A stretch of 64,000 nucleotides of DNA from contig QALX01000009.1 in NCBI GenBank assembly GCA_003150485.1, positions 62,001-126,000 of the forward strand. Direction: 5' to 3'. A program made the position numbers and the translations under genes. The notes beneath the pieces were generated by a model. It ran no database searches, had not been told where the DNA came from, and saw only the letters and a list, made by a program, of their open reading frames with translations. The stretch is from Clostridiales bacterium (GTDB taxonomy: Bacteria > Bacillota > Clostridia > Oscillospirales > Oscillospiraceae). Below are positions 25,012-33,301 of this stretch, piece after piece (position 1 is the first letter of the stretch; the number at the start of each line of letters is the position of its first letter).

Positions 25012-25992
25012 TTACAGACCAACCCATACCAGGATCAGGCTGAATGCAGCCAGACCGGCAACGATGGTCCAATAGAATTTGAAGACCTGTTCCACTCTCA
25101 GGCGGGCACAGATTGCGTGGGGAATGGTCATGCACAGGAAGCTGACCACGCCGCACAGGACCAAGAAGATAATCACGTCCACGACGATTCCGGCCACACC
25201 GGCGATACCAGTGCTGATGCCGCCCAGGAACATGGCGCAGAACAGCGCGGTCATGATGTACATCTTGATGTAGTGGCTCAGACGGAACACGCCCAGAGGA
25301 GCTCCGCTGTACTCTGCCAGAGCGCCTTCGCAGATTTCAGTCTCTGCTTCCGCAATGTCAAAGGGATGGGAACCCACTTCGCAGGGGATCACCAGCAGCA
25401 TCGCAATAGCGGCCGGGATCAGGGCCAGATGGGTAATCAAGGGACCGTTGGCCGCCTGATAAGCGGCGATGGTGCTCAGAGAGAAGGTGCAGCCGATGTC
25501 GGTGCCTGCGCCTGCCACCCGGCCCACAGTCAGCAGGACCAGGACGAAGGGCAGCTCGTAGGAGATCATCGCCACCATCTCACGGCTCAGGCCAACGCCG
25601 GCATAGGGAGAGCCGGAGGTGGCTGCGCCCACGATGAGGGCCACGCCTGTGATGGTCAGCAGGTACAGGATGACCACCAGGTCGGCACCCGCGCTGAAGG
25701 CAGAGCCATAGGTGCCGACGGGGATGAACAGCGCGATGACGATCAGGCAGGCCAGTCCCACATAGGGCGCGCCGACGAAGATCGCTTTTTTCGCGTGGCG
25801 GGGGATGATGGTTTCCTTGCCGCAGCACTTGAGGAAATCATACCAGGGCTGCAGAATAGGGGGACCCACACGACGCTGCATACGCGCAACCAGCTTCCGG
25901 TCGATACCGGCCATCAGAACGCCGAATACCACACAGAACAGCAGACCGGGGAAAATCAGAAGCTGGACCAAATTGATCAAAAATGTCGTCAT
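25012..25992 (-). CDS. NuoH-like membrane subunit (EchB/MbhM-type)
   Basis: 326 aa, about eight membrane helices. It has the NuoH signatures RRVGPPILQPWYDFLKC, EVGSHPFDIAEAETEICEGALAEYSG (acidic loop at the quinone-cavity equivalent) and a terminal hydrophobic segment. It anchors the peripheral catalytic arm to the membrane arm. Confidence 0.95.
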   Translation of the reverse strand: MTTFLINLVQLLIFPGLLFCVVFGVLMAGIDRKLVARMQRRVGPPILQPWYDFLKCCGKETIIPRHAKKAIFVGAPYVGLACLIVIALFIPVGTYGSAFSAGADLVVILYLLTITGVALIVGAATSGSPYAGVGLSREMVAMISYELPFVLVLLTVGRVAGAGTDIGCTFSLSTIAAYQAANGPLITHLALIPAAIAMLLVIPCEVGSHPFDIAEAETEICEGALAEYSGAPLGVFRLSHYIKMYIMTALFCAMFLGGISTGIAGVAGIVVDVIIFLVLCGVVSFLCMTIPHAICARLRVEQVFKFYWTIVAGLAAFSLILVWVGL

Positions 25993-26004
25993 GATTCTCC
26001 TCCT

Positions 26005-27957
26005 TTACACGAACGCGACGCAGAAGACCAGAACAAAGGCGATTGCCACCACGCCGTACAGGGCGTAATCGTTGACAATACCGCTGTGCCAGTCATGCAT
26101 GAAGCTGAAGTACTTTCTCAGATTGTGCTTGAAGCCCCAGAACAGGTCGGAGCCGCCCACCTGGGAGTAGACACTCTCTTCACCGGAGAAGAAGGGTTCG
26201 TACTTCGCATCAGCAGGGGCAACGGTTTCCGGTTCCTGCAGCGCAACAGGTGCTTCCAGAGTGCCAACCTTCTTGTTGGAGCCCAGGATGGCCACAATGG
26301 CCACAGCACAGGTGACGCAGAACAGGAGCAGCAGCCAGACCACGGGGTCCCAGGTACCGGCAAAAGCGACGTCCACGTCAGCCAGGCCGCCGGCAACACC
26401 GTGGGAGAGGGCATAGCCCTGGCCCATCATCTGATCAATGTAGTTGACAGCATTCATCGCCGCGTTGGTTGCGGGAGTGAGCAGGTACTCGGAGACCTTG
26501 CCGGGCAGCAGGCCGGTAACGATGCACAGGACTGCCAGAATCCACATGGGGATCCGCATGGCCAGGGAGACCTCCTTGGTGTCCTTGAATGCGGGGTTGA
26601 ACTGGCCGAAGAAGACGCTCTGTGCCACCTTGATGAAGGAGGCCAGGGTCAGCACGGAAGTCAGCAGTGCCACAACGCACACAAAGATGAAGAAGAAGTT
26701 GCCGCTGCTGCTGCCCTTCTCAAAGGCGGCCTGGTAGATGTACCACTTGGAGGCGAAGCCGTTGAAGGGGGGCAGGCCGCTGATGGAGGCGGCGCCGATC
26801 AGGAACAGGATGCAGGTCTTGGGCATCTTCTTGGCCAGACCGCCCAGGCGATCCAGATCCAGGCTGCCGGTGGCGTGCTGGACGGCGCCGGCGGTCAGGA
26901 AGAGCAGACCCTTAAAGAGGGTGTGGTTCATGGCGTGATACAGACCGGCGCTCAGGCCCAGGGCGGTGCCCAGACCGATGGCGGTGATCACGTAGCCCAC
27001 CTGGGAAATACTGTGGAAGGCCAGCAGACGCTTGAAGTTGTGCTGGTTAAAGGCCATGGTCACGCAGATGAACATGCTGACGGTACCGAAGCCCACCACC
27101 AGGTACTGGACTGCCGGGACCTCAATATTCTGGAACATCACATAGACCAGGCGGATGATGCCATAGACGCCGCACTTGGTCAGGACGCCGGAGATCATCA
27201 GGGAGATGGAAGCGGGCGCCACAGCGTGGGCGTCGGCTGCCAGGGGGTGGAAGGGGAACATGAACGCCTTGGTGCCGAAGCCCACAAACAGCAGGCCGAA
27301 GGCCAGCAGCGTCAGGGGTTCGCTGGCGTGTTCCGGCAGGAGCGCCGCAATCTGTGCCAGGTTCAGAGTGTGCAGCTGGCAGTACAGGATGGCGGTGCCG
27401 GTCAGAACAGAGATGGAGCCCAGAGCGCCCACGGTCAGGTACTTAAACGCACCCTCAATGGCACCCTCGTAGTTGTTCCGGAAGGCGGTCAGGGACACGG
27501 CGCTGAAGGTCATGATCTCAATCATAACGTACATGTTGAACAGGTCGCCGCTGAGGACCAGACCCAGCACGGAGCCGGAGAGCATCAGGAACAGGGTGAA
27601 ATAGGCTGCCAGGCTGTCATCTTCCTTCATGTAGGAGAAAGCATAGATGCAGGAGGCAAACACGGCCACGGTAATCACCAGGCCGAAGAACAGGCTCAGC
27701 GCATCTACTTCGATGCCGATGCCGATTGCCCAGCCGGCCACCGGTTCCCAGTTGCCCAGCCAGTAGGTGATAATTTCGCCGTCGATCATAACCGGCTTAA
27801 TCAGAGCCAGCATGAGGACCATTGCGCCGCCGGTGACCAGGAAGGCAATGCCGTTGCGGAGAATCTCGCTTTTACGGCCAACCAGCGCCACTAAGAATGC
27901 CCCGAAAAACAGAGCCATAATGGCCAGAATCGGGAAGTGGGTCATGAAAGAAGTCAT
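26005..27957 (-). CDS. MrpD/NuoL-type antiporter-like subunit (MbhH), with C-terminal extension
   Basis: 650 aa, about 14 transmembrane helices of the proton-conducting family. Key motifs are the glutamate in MYVMIEIMTFSAVSLTAF, the lysine in GTKAFMFPFHPLAADAHAVAP, and HSISQVGYV with LYHAMNHTLFKGLLFLTAGA. The C-terminal about 110 residues (SDLFWGFKHNLRKYFSFMHDWHSGIVNDYALYGV plus a final helix) exceed a typical MrpD/MbhH of about 500 residues. Confidence 0.95.
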   Translation of the reverse strand: MTSFMTHFPILAIMALFFGAFLVALVGRKSEILRNGIAFLVTGGAMVLMLALIKPVMIDGEIITYWLGNWEPVAGWAIGIGIEVDALSLFFGLVITVAVFASCIYAFSYMKEDDSLAAYFTLFLMLSGSVLGLVLSGDLFNMYVMIEIMTFSAVSLTAFRNNYEGAIEGAFKYLTVGALGSISVLTGTAILYCQLHTLNLAQIAALLPEHASEPLTLLAFGLLFVGFGTKAFMFPFHPLAADAHAVAPASISLMISGVLTKCGVYGIIRLVYVMFQNIEVPAVQYLVVGFGTVSMFICVTMAFNQHNFKRLLAFHSISQVGYVITAIGLGTALGLSAGLYHAMNHTLFKGLLFLTAGAVQHATGSLDLDRLGGLAKKMPKTCILFLIGAASISGLPPFNGFASKWYIYQAAFEKGSSSGNFFFIFVCVVALLTSVLTLASFIKVAQSVFFGQFNPAFKDTKEVSLAMRIPMWILAVLCIVTGLLPGKVSEYLLTPATNAAMNAVNYIDQMMGQGYALSHGVAGGLADVDVAFAGTWDPVVWLLLLFCVTCAVAIVAILGSNKKVGTLEAPVALQEPETVAPADAKYEPFFSGEESVYSQVGGSDLFWGFKHNLRKYFSFMHDWHSGIVNDYALYGVVAIAFVLVFCVAFV

Positions 27958-28307
27958 TAGCCGTTCAACCTCCTGATCTGTTCAGTATTGACGGTGCCGT
28001 ACTGCTTTTTCGCCATGATGGCCAGGCTCAGTGCCAGGGCAGTAGTACCGGCGCCGATGACGATAGACGTCAGGGTCAGCGCCTGAGGCACGGGGTCCAC
28101 AAAAAAGGATGCCCGGCTCAGCTCGGAAATGGTAAAGATAGGTGCGGTTCCGCCTTCATGGAAGCCCACGGATACGATCATCAGGTTCACGCCATAGTCC
28201 ATCATACCCATGCCAATACAGGTTTTCAGCATGTTTTTCTTTGCAATCATGCAGTACATGCCCAAGACGATCAGACAGAATGCACAGATGTAGTTCATTT
28301 GCATCAT
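27957..28307 (-). CDS. MrpC/NuoK-like subunit (MbhG)
   Basis: 116 aa, three membrane helices (CAFCLIVLGMYCMIA; KTCIGMGMMDYGVNLMIVSVGF; PVPQALTLTSIVIGAGTTALALSL). Part of the ion-translocating Mrp module. It starts at the overlap with the MrpB-like gene. Confidence 0.93.
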   Translation of the reverse strand: MMQMNYICAFCLIVLGMYCMIAKKNMLKTCIGMGMMDYGVNLMIVSVGFHEGGTAPIFTISELSRASFFVDPVPQALTLTSIVIGAGTTALALSLAIMAKKQYGTVNTEQIRRLNG

Positions 28308-28759
28308 TTCTGATCACTCCCTTCCTCTAAGCCATCCTCATCGGAATGAAGGACGGTCAGCATCACGGTCTGTAGGCAAATAATGGCAGCCATTACGTGG
28401 TAGCCCACCGCACCGTTCATAATCATAGTCGTCTCGATCTGCCATTTGTCGGACAGGATAAAGTCCAGAGCGAAGTTGAATCCGGCAAAGATGCCGACCA
28501 TCCCCACCGCGATATAGACGATTTCGGCGAGGCTCTCGCTGTTGTGCAGGAAGCCGTCGTGGAAGGTCTTCTCCATGCCCTTCCAGCCGTAGGCCAGGAA
28601 GAACATCAGCAGGGTGATTGCCATCAGCACGCCGCCCTGGAAGCCGCCGCCGGGGCTGCTGTTGCCGTGCATGATCACGTAGACGCCAAACATAGCCGCC
28701 AGAGGCATGGAGAAGTCAGCTTTGCATTTGACAATTACGTGTTTCGTTTTCATCTTCAT
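28304..28759 (-). CDS. MrpB-like subunit (MbhF)
   Basis: 151 aa; N-terminal helix, the family motif HGNSSPGGGFQGGVLMA, then further helices. The C-terminus is acidic (HSDEDGLEEGSDQK). It overlaps both neighbours by 4 nt. Confidence 0.93.
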   Translation of the reverse strand: MKMKTKHVIVKCKADFSMPLAAMFGVYVIMHGNSSPGGGFQGGVLMAITLLMFFLAYGWKGMEKTFHDGFLHNSESLAEIVYIAVGMVGIFAGFNFALDFILSDKWQIETTMIMNGAVGYHVMAAIICLQTVMLTVLHSDEDGLEEGSDQK

Positions 28760-29109
28760 TTCAGCTGTCCCTCCTTCTTCTTGGTCTTGCGCAGAACTGC
28801 AATCGCGCCGGTGGAGGCCGCAATCAGGACAAAGCTTTCGCCCATGGTATCGTAGCCACGGAAGTTGAAGACGACACTGAAGACCACGTTTTCGGCAACC
28901 GTCTTGTCCAGGTTCTCCTTGACAATCACATCGGCGATGCCGTCTGCGTTGGCCGTGTCATACTCATTGGGATTTTCGTACAATGCCACCACGTCGGTCT
29001 TGGAGCCGTCATAGGTGGGACCGCTCTGATACATGGCGCCGCCTGCGTAGATACCGCAGACCAGAATGGCCACAAGAGCGATGGCGCCCAGTGCTTTTTT
29101 CAGATTCAT
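28756..29109 (-). CDS. Membrane-bound hydrogenase subunit MbhE-like
   Basis: 117 aa. One N-terminal helix, a soluble section with YENPNEYDTANADGIADVIVKENL, and a second helix with NFRGYDTMGESFVLIAASTGAIAVLR, resembling the C-terminal part of MrpA (MbhE). ATGA-type overlaps with both neighbours. Confidence 0.88.
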   Translation of the reverse strand: MNLKKALGAIALVAILVCGIYAGGAMYQSGPTYDGSKTDVVALYENPNEYDTANADGIADVIVKENLDKTVAENVVFSVVFNFRGYDTMGESFVLIAASTGAIAVLRKTKKKEGQLK

Positions 29110-29363
29110 GCGTCATCCTCCTCTTTCACCTTGCGCAGAGCAACGATATACAGGACGGTGGTCAGGACAACGCCGACGCTGGCCTCTGCAATCGCCACGT
29201 CCGGCGCCTGCAGCAGCAGAAATTCCAATGCCGCCAGGGAGCCGGTTACGTCCAGGGCGATAACAGAGGTGATCACCTTTTTGGCCTGAATCGCCACTAT
29301 GGCAGCTATCACAATGCCAATCATGATCAGCGTATTGAGAATCACAATTAAGGTACCGCTCAT
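29106..29363 (-). CDS. MbhD-like (DUF4040-type) subunit
   Basis: 85 aa, three short membrane helices with QAPDVAIAEASVGVVLTTVLYIVALRK, the conserved DxAIAExxVG pattern of the MrpA/MbhD segment. Overlaps by 4 nt with MrpG-like and MbhE-like genes. Confidence 0.88.
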   Translation of the reverse strand: MSGTLIVILNTLIMIGIVIAAIVAIQAKKVITSVIALDVTGSLAALEFLLLQAPDVAIAEASVGVVLTTVLYIVALRKVKEEDDA

Positions 29364-29713
29364 TCCGGATCATCCTCCTTGTAATCATCAATTACCATTT
29401 CATTCACAGGCAGCACGCCCATTTTGCAGGCCGCTTTGCAAATTGCATGGTTGGAAACAGGGTTGCTCACTACCACCATAAAGCTGAGCACAGCCAGTTT
29501 CACATAAGTAGCCGGCTCGCTGACATCGGTAGCGATTGCGTACACAATACCGCCGGCAATCAGGAAAATATTGCCCAGGCTGGGGATGCAGGTGGAGGCC
29601 TGCAGTCTGCCAAAGACATCCGGCATACGAATGACGCCCAAGACGCCTACAAAGACAAAAAATACACCGATGGCCAACAGAACATCAATAATCACATGCA
29701 TTGTCATACTCAT
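29360..29713 (-). CDS. MrpG-like subunit (MbhC)
   Basis: 117 aa with GVLGVIRMPDVFGRLQASTC, a clear MnhG motif, and three helices. The open frame extends to 29869, but ATG 29713 overlaps the MrpF stop in an ATGA arrangement and gives the family length. The C-terminus (ICKAACKMGVLPV...YKEDDPE) is longer than average. Confidence 0.92.
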   Translation of the reverse strand: MSMTMHVIIDVLLAIGVFFVFVGVLGVIRMPDVFGRLQASTCIPSLGNIFLIAGGIVYAIATDVSEPATYVKLAVLSFMVVVSNPVSNHAICKAACKMGVLPVNEMVIDDYKEDDPE

Positions 29714-29964
29714 AGTCTGCCCTCCAGATAACGGGACACGAAGACCGTGCCGATGAAACCCAGGGTCGCATCCACCAGTGCGATGTCCAGATAGATGATT
29801 CGGCCGGTATACAGAGAAAACAGTACCAGGCCGAACACCGTCACCAGAGTGAGCGCATCGCTGGCACACAGGCGGTCTGCCGCGCTGGGACCATTGAGAA
29901 CTCGAACCATCAGGATCAGGTCAAGCACCACACAGATCAATACGGCAATCAGAAGTTCAATCAT
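29710..29964 (-). CDS. MrpF-like subunit (MbhB)
   Basis: 84 aa, three membrane helices; NGPSAADRLCASDALT and YLDIALVDATLGFIGTV match MnhF. Start ATG 29964 overlaps the MrpE stop (ATGA) with GGGAGG upstream. Confidence 0.92.
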   Translation of the reverse strand: MIELLIAVLICVVLDLILMVRVLNGPSAADRLCASDALTLVTVFGLVLFSLYTGRIIYLDIALVDATLGFIGTVFVSRYLEGRL

Positions 29965-30494
29965 TTCCAAATCCTCCCGATCCATTTTTCCATGGTACCC
30001 TTGATGATGTCGCCCGCCTTTTCCCGGTCCATTTCAGCCACATCGATCCAATGTACATAATAATAGTTGTTGCCCGCTTCATCTTCACCCACGTCCACGG
30101 TGATGGTACCGGGCGTCATGGTGATACAGTTGCTCAGCATGGCCAGCGCGTACTCGCTGGTCACGTCCTTCGCGCCGGGCACACGGATGATTCCACTCTT
30201 GCACTTGTTTCTTTTCCCGCTCAGGACAATGGGCACCATGGCCAGGTTCGCCTTGACCATCTCCCAGAAGAACACAAACACAAAGATAATCAGCGAGAAG
30301 AGCCGCGCCGGGTTAAAGAAGTGAAATGCCTTGCTGTGGATAAAGAATTTTGCTGTGAACGCCGCCACCAGTGCGCTGAATACTGCGTCCATAACCAGGC
30401 CCAGCGGATGAACCGACCAGGTCAGCAGGAGCCAGAACAGGAAACAGTACACAAAGGTGGCCAGCCATGCAGAGAACGTCGTCTTTTTCTGCAC
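29961..30494 (-). CDS. MrpE-like subunit (MbhA)
   Basis: 177 aa. Membrane helices (FVYCFLFWLLLTWSVHPLGLVM; LFSLIIFVFVFFWEMVKANL) then a soluble MnhE tail with TPGTITVDVGEDEAGNNYYYVHWIDV. The GTG at 30494 lies 1 nt after the hypB stop with AAGGAGGGG upstream; the ATG at 30521 within hypB is less likely. Confidence 0.93.
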   Translation of the reverse strand: MQKKTTFSAWLATFVYCFLFWLLLTWSVHPLGLVMDAVFSALVAAFTAKFFIHSKAFHFFNPARLFSLIIFVFVFFWEMVKANLAMVPIVLSGKRNKCKSGIIRVPGAKDVTSEYALAMLSNCITMTPGTITVDVGEDEAGNNYYYVHWIDVAEMDREKAGDIIKGTMEKWIGRIWK

Positions 30495-30495
30495 G

Positions 30496-31170
30496 TTACA
30501 CCCCTCCTTTTTCTTTTCCAAGTATTACGTTGACTTTCTTACTTATCCATTCCACCAGCTCATCCAGGCCGTCCCCGGTTCTGGATGAGACGCGGAACAC
30601 GTTTACATTGGGGTTGACGCCCCGGGCATCCGCCTCGACTTTGGCGTCGTCAAACTCGAAATACTGCCGCATGTCGTACTTGTTCAGCACGAGCGCGTCA
30701 GTGGTGGCAAACATCAGCGGATATTTCACCACCTTGTCGTCCCCCTCCGGCACACTGAGCAGGGCCACGCGGAAGTTCTCACCGATGTTGAACTCCGCCG
30801 GGCACACCAGGTTGCCGATGTTTTCTACAAACACTACATCCAGGTCCGGCAGGGAAAATTCCTTCAGCAGCTGCTGGATACTCATGGCCTCGATGTGGCA
30901 CGCCCCGTCTGTATCCAGCTGGACCACCGGAATCCCCATGGCGTGGATCTTATCCGCATCCACCTGTCCGGCGATGTCGCCTTCGATGACGCCGATGCGG
31001 TAACGGTCCCGCAGGCGGTTGATCAGCTCCACGATCATGCTGGTCTTCCCCGCCCCGGGGGACCCCATCACGTTGACGAGACACACCCGGTGCTCCGCCA
31101 GCTCCGCCTTGACCGCGTCGCTGACGTCTTCATTCCACTCCATGATCTGGTGCATTACTTTAATTTCCAT
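30496..31170 (-). CDS. hypB: Nickel-insertion GTPase HypB
   Basis: 224 aa SIMIBI GTPase delivering nickel to the large subunit. P-loop GSPGAGKTS (36-44), EGDIAGQVDADK switch region, CPAEFNIGEN and NKYDM (base recognition). It lacks the His-rich nickel-storage stretch and the N-terminal CxxCGC motif of some HypBs. It lies directly after hypA. Confidence 0.97.
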   Translation of the reverse strand: MEIKVMHQIMEWNEDVSDAVKAELAEHRVCLVNVMGSPGAGKTSMIVELINRLRDRYRIGVIEGDIAGQVDADKIHAMGIPVVQLDTDGACHIEAMSIQQLLKEFSLPDLDVVFVENIGNLVCPAEFNIGENFRVALLSVPEGDDKVVKYPLMFATTDALVLNKYDMRQYFEFDDAKVEADARGVNPNVNVFRVSSRTGDGLDELVEWISKKVNVILGKEKGGV

Positions 31171-31173
31171 TGG

Positions 31174-31515
31174 TCAATCCACCTCCAGACTTTCCACATA
31201 AAACTCATGTCCGGTCAGCAGCTTCAGCTGAGTGCTTCCGCAGGCGGGACAGCGAATGTTCCGCTTGTCGATCGCATTCTCCGCCCCGCACGCCTCGCAG
31301 CGCATGGTAATCGGGATTCGCTCCATCTTCAGCACCGCGCCTTCGGCGGCGGTTCCCTTGCTGAGAATGTCGAAATACTGCTGCACGCACTGGGGCACGA
31401 TGCCGGAGTACTCACCGATCCGGATCCGGATCTCGTTCACCCGCTTCACCTGGTGCTTTGCAGCGGTTTCAGCCGCGATGTTTACAATACTTTGCGTGAT
31501 AGACAGTTCATGCAT
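31174..31515 (-). CDS. hypA: Nickel metallochaperone HypA
   Basis: 113 aa. N-terminal MHE (His2 is the nickel ligand) and a four-cysteine zinc site (CEAC ... CPAC). Handles Ni2+ with HypB for insertion into the large subunit encoded 3 nt upstream. Confidence 0.97.
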   Translation of the reverse strand: MHELSITQSIVNIAAETAAKHQVKRVNEIRIRIGEYSGIVPQCVQQYFDILSKGTAAEGAVLKMERIPITMRCEACGAENAIDKRNIRCPACGSTQLKLLTGHEFYVESLEVD

Positions 31516-31518
31516 CGT

Positions 31519-32601
31519 TTAGCAGTCCATACAGGAGAAGCAGGGGTCGATGGATGCCACAATCAGGCCCGCGTCAGCCACGGTGTTGCCCTTGAGCATG
31601 GTCTCCACGGTGGGAGCGTTCTTGAAGGTGGGCACGTGGATGCTCAGGCGGTGGTTGGTGGGGCCGCCGGCGGTGACAACTTTGTACACCAGCTGGCCGC
31701 GGGGGGCTTCATGACAGCCGATGAACTCGCCGGCCGGTACCTTGGGGATCTTGTTGCCCAAGTTGATGGGGCCTTCCGGCAGCATGTCGACAGCCTGGCG
31801 GACGATCTTGATGCTCTCGTAGGTCTCCAGCACCCGGACCAGCACCCGGGCGAACACGTCGCCGGACGCCACCACGGGCACGGCAAAGTCGAAGTCCTCA
31901 TAGCTTGTGTAGGGCGCATCCCGGCGCACGTCGATGTCCACTCCGGACGCACGCGCGTGGGGGCCTACGGCGCCGATGCGGATGGCGTCTTCGGTGGTCA
32001 GGACACCGACGCCCTGGGTCCGCATGGCCACGGTCTTGTCGTTGGTCAGGAAACTGGTCAGCGGCTCCATCTTGACCACCAGGTCGTCCAGCGTCTCAAG
32101 GATCATCTTGCGCTTGGCGTCGTCGATGTCCCGGCGGGCGCCGCCGATGGTGTTCATGGCGTAGTTCACCCGGTTGCCAGTGATGGCCTCCAGCAGGTCC
32201 ATGGTCCGCTCCCGGTCATTCCAAGAGTGCATGAACAGGCTGTCATGGCCGATGATATGGCAGGCGATGCCCAGCCACAGCAGGTGGGAGTGGATACGCT
32301 CCAGCTCCGAGATAATCACGCGGATATACTGGCCGCGCTTGGGCACTTCCATGCCGGCGATGTGCTCCACACACATTGCATAGGTCATGGCGTGGGAGTG
32401 AGAACAGATGCCGCACACGCGCTCCACCAGAACGTCAGTCTGGATGAAGTTGCGCTCCTGGGCCAGCTTCTCGATGCCGCGGTGGTTATAACCAATAAAC
32501 ACCTTGGCATCGGTGATCTGTTCGCCGTCTACGGTAAGACGGGCGTGGACCGGCTCTTCCAACGAGGGATGGTAAGGTCCGATCGGAATGGTATAACTCA
32601 T
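31519..32601 (-). CDS. Catalytic large subunit of group 4 [NiFe] hydrogenase (EchE/MbhL-type)
   Basis: 360 aa. The nickel-iron site ligands are RVCGICSH (Cys63, Cys66) and the C-terminal DPCFSCMDC (Cys354, Cys357). That the protein ends at Cys360 shows there is no peptide to be removed by a maturation protease. Other family segments (GYNHRGIEKLAQERNF, NTIGGARRDI, EAPRGQLVYKV) are intact, and Cys at both sites excludes a NuoD. ATG 32601 has AAGGAGG upstream; the frame to 32634 is longer by 11 codons but runs into the leader hairpin. Confidence 0.96.
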   Translation of the reverse strand: MSYTIPIGPYHPSLEEPVHARLTVDGEQITDAKVFIGYNHRGIEKLAQERNFIQTDVLVERVCGICSHSHAMTYAMCVEHIAGMEVPKRGQYIRVIISELERIHSHLLWLGIACHIIGHDSLFMHSWNDRERTMDLLEAITGNRVNYAMNTIGGARRDIDDAKRKMILETLDDLVVKMEPLTSFLTNDKTVAMRTQGVGVLTTEDAIRIGAVGPHARASGVDIDVRRDAPYTSYEDFDFAVPVVASGDVFARVLVRVLETYESIKIVRQAVDMLPEGPINLGNKIPKVPAGEFIGCHEAPRGQLVYKVVTAGGPTNHRLSIHVPTFKNAPTVETMLKGNTVADAGLIVASIDPCFSCMDC

Positions 32602-32623
32602 TGTTGAACCTCCTTGACACTGC

Positions 32624-32655
32624 CGGATTTTCAAGCTTCCCCATATGAAAATCCG
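32624..32655 (-). promoter_or_regulatory. Leader hairpin before hydrogenase large-subunit gene
   Basis: 10-bp perfect stem CGGATTTTCA (32624-32633) / TGAAAATCCG (32646-32655) with a 12-nt loop, ending about 10 nt upstream of the AAGGAGG site. No T-tract, so not a terminator; possible RNA stability or translation control. Confidence 0.6.
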
Positions 32656-32718
32656 ACATATTGTTGTTCCTCTTCTATCACGGTCTACTACTGAATATAG
32701 TGTTGTATTGCCGGTTTG

Positions 32719-32747
32719 ATTATATTAAATTGTTAATTTCTTGTCAA
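32719..32747 (-). promoter_or_regulatory. Consensus promoter of hydrogenase operon
   Basis: Minus strand: TTGACA (32747-32742), 17-nt spacer, TATAAT (32724-32719), no mismatch to sigma-A consensus. Start near 32712; leader of about 110 nt. Confidence 0.9.
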
Positions 32748-32838
32748 GCGACGTTTCCTCCCTTCCTCCGATTTATTTCGTATTGTTTTTACTAAAAACC
32801 CACTTCCCCGCAGGCACTTTTTAGTAATTAAGAACAGT

Positions 32839-32865
32839 TTTATATCCCCTCCCCCGGGATATAAA
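32839..32865. repeat. Perfect 10-bp inverted repeat in intergenic region
   Basis: TTTATATCCC-ctccccc-GGGATATAAA, about 90 nt upstream of the hydrogenase promoter -35 element. The rest of 32760-33160 is AT-rich and shows no gene. Confidence 0.5.
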
Positions 32866-33162
32866 CGGAGCCTTTCTCCTTTTTCCGCGAAAACAGCCGT
32901 CGAATTTTGTTAACATTTTATTCATTTTTTCACAGCACAGGATAGTTTCTCCCCTTTTTCGCGATATATGTATTGAAAAAAACCATTTTTTCATTTCCCT
33001 GCTAGTCATTTCGACCAAAGGCTTTCCCACTACAGATTCTATTATTTTCTTGAAAAATCCTCCTCTTTCCCCTGTCCAAACGCCGGGAAGTCATCGCCGG
33101 CAGCAAAAATTTTTTCCCGCTGTCCCGGCCCAGACCCCAGAGGAAAAAAGTCCCCCGTCTGC

Positions 33163-33191
33163 TTGACAAGGTTATCCAGTTTTAGTATAGT
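33163..33191 (+). promoter_or_regulatory. Promoter of phosphoesterase-rubrerythrin gene
   Basis: TTGACA (33163-33168), 17-nt spacer, TATAGT (33186-33191), 110 nt before the start codon. Confidence 0.82.
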
Positions 33192-33301
33192 AGCTTTGTT
33201 ATCAGGATTCATTCCTATTAAGCACAAATTTTACTCCCACCACCTGCCCCCCCAAAAAACCGCCTGCCGGATACCGGCAAAACACAGCGAAAGGAGCTGC
33301 T

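Noticed and set aside
25117..27894. 925-aa plus-strand open frame opposite NuoH/MrpD-like genes
   Set aside because: His/Gly/Gln-rich antisense frame; the minus-strand genes have clear membrane families.
31519..32601. NADH-quinone oxidoreductase NuoD instead of hydrogenase
   Set aside because: Both CxxC nickel sites are present and HypA-F are in the operon, so it is a hydrogenase large subunit.
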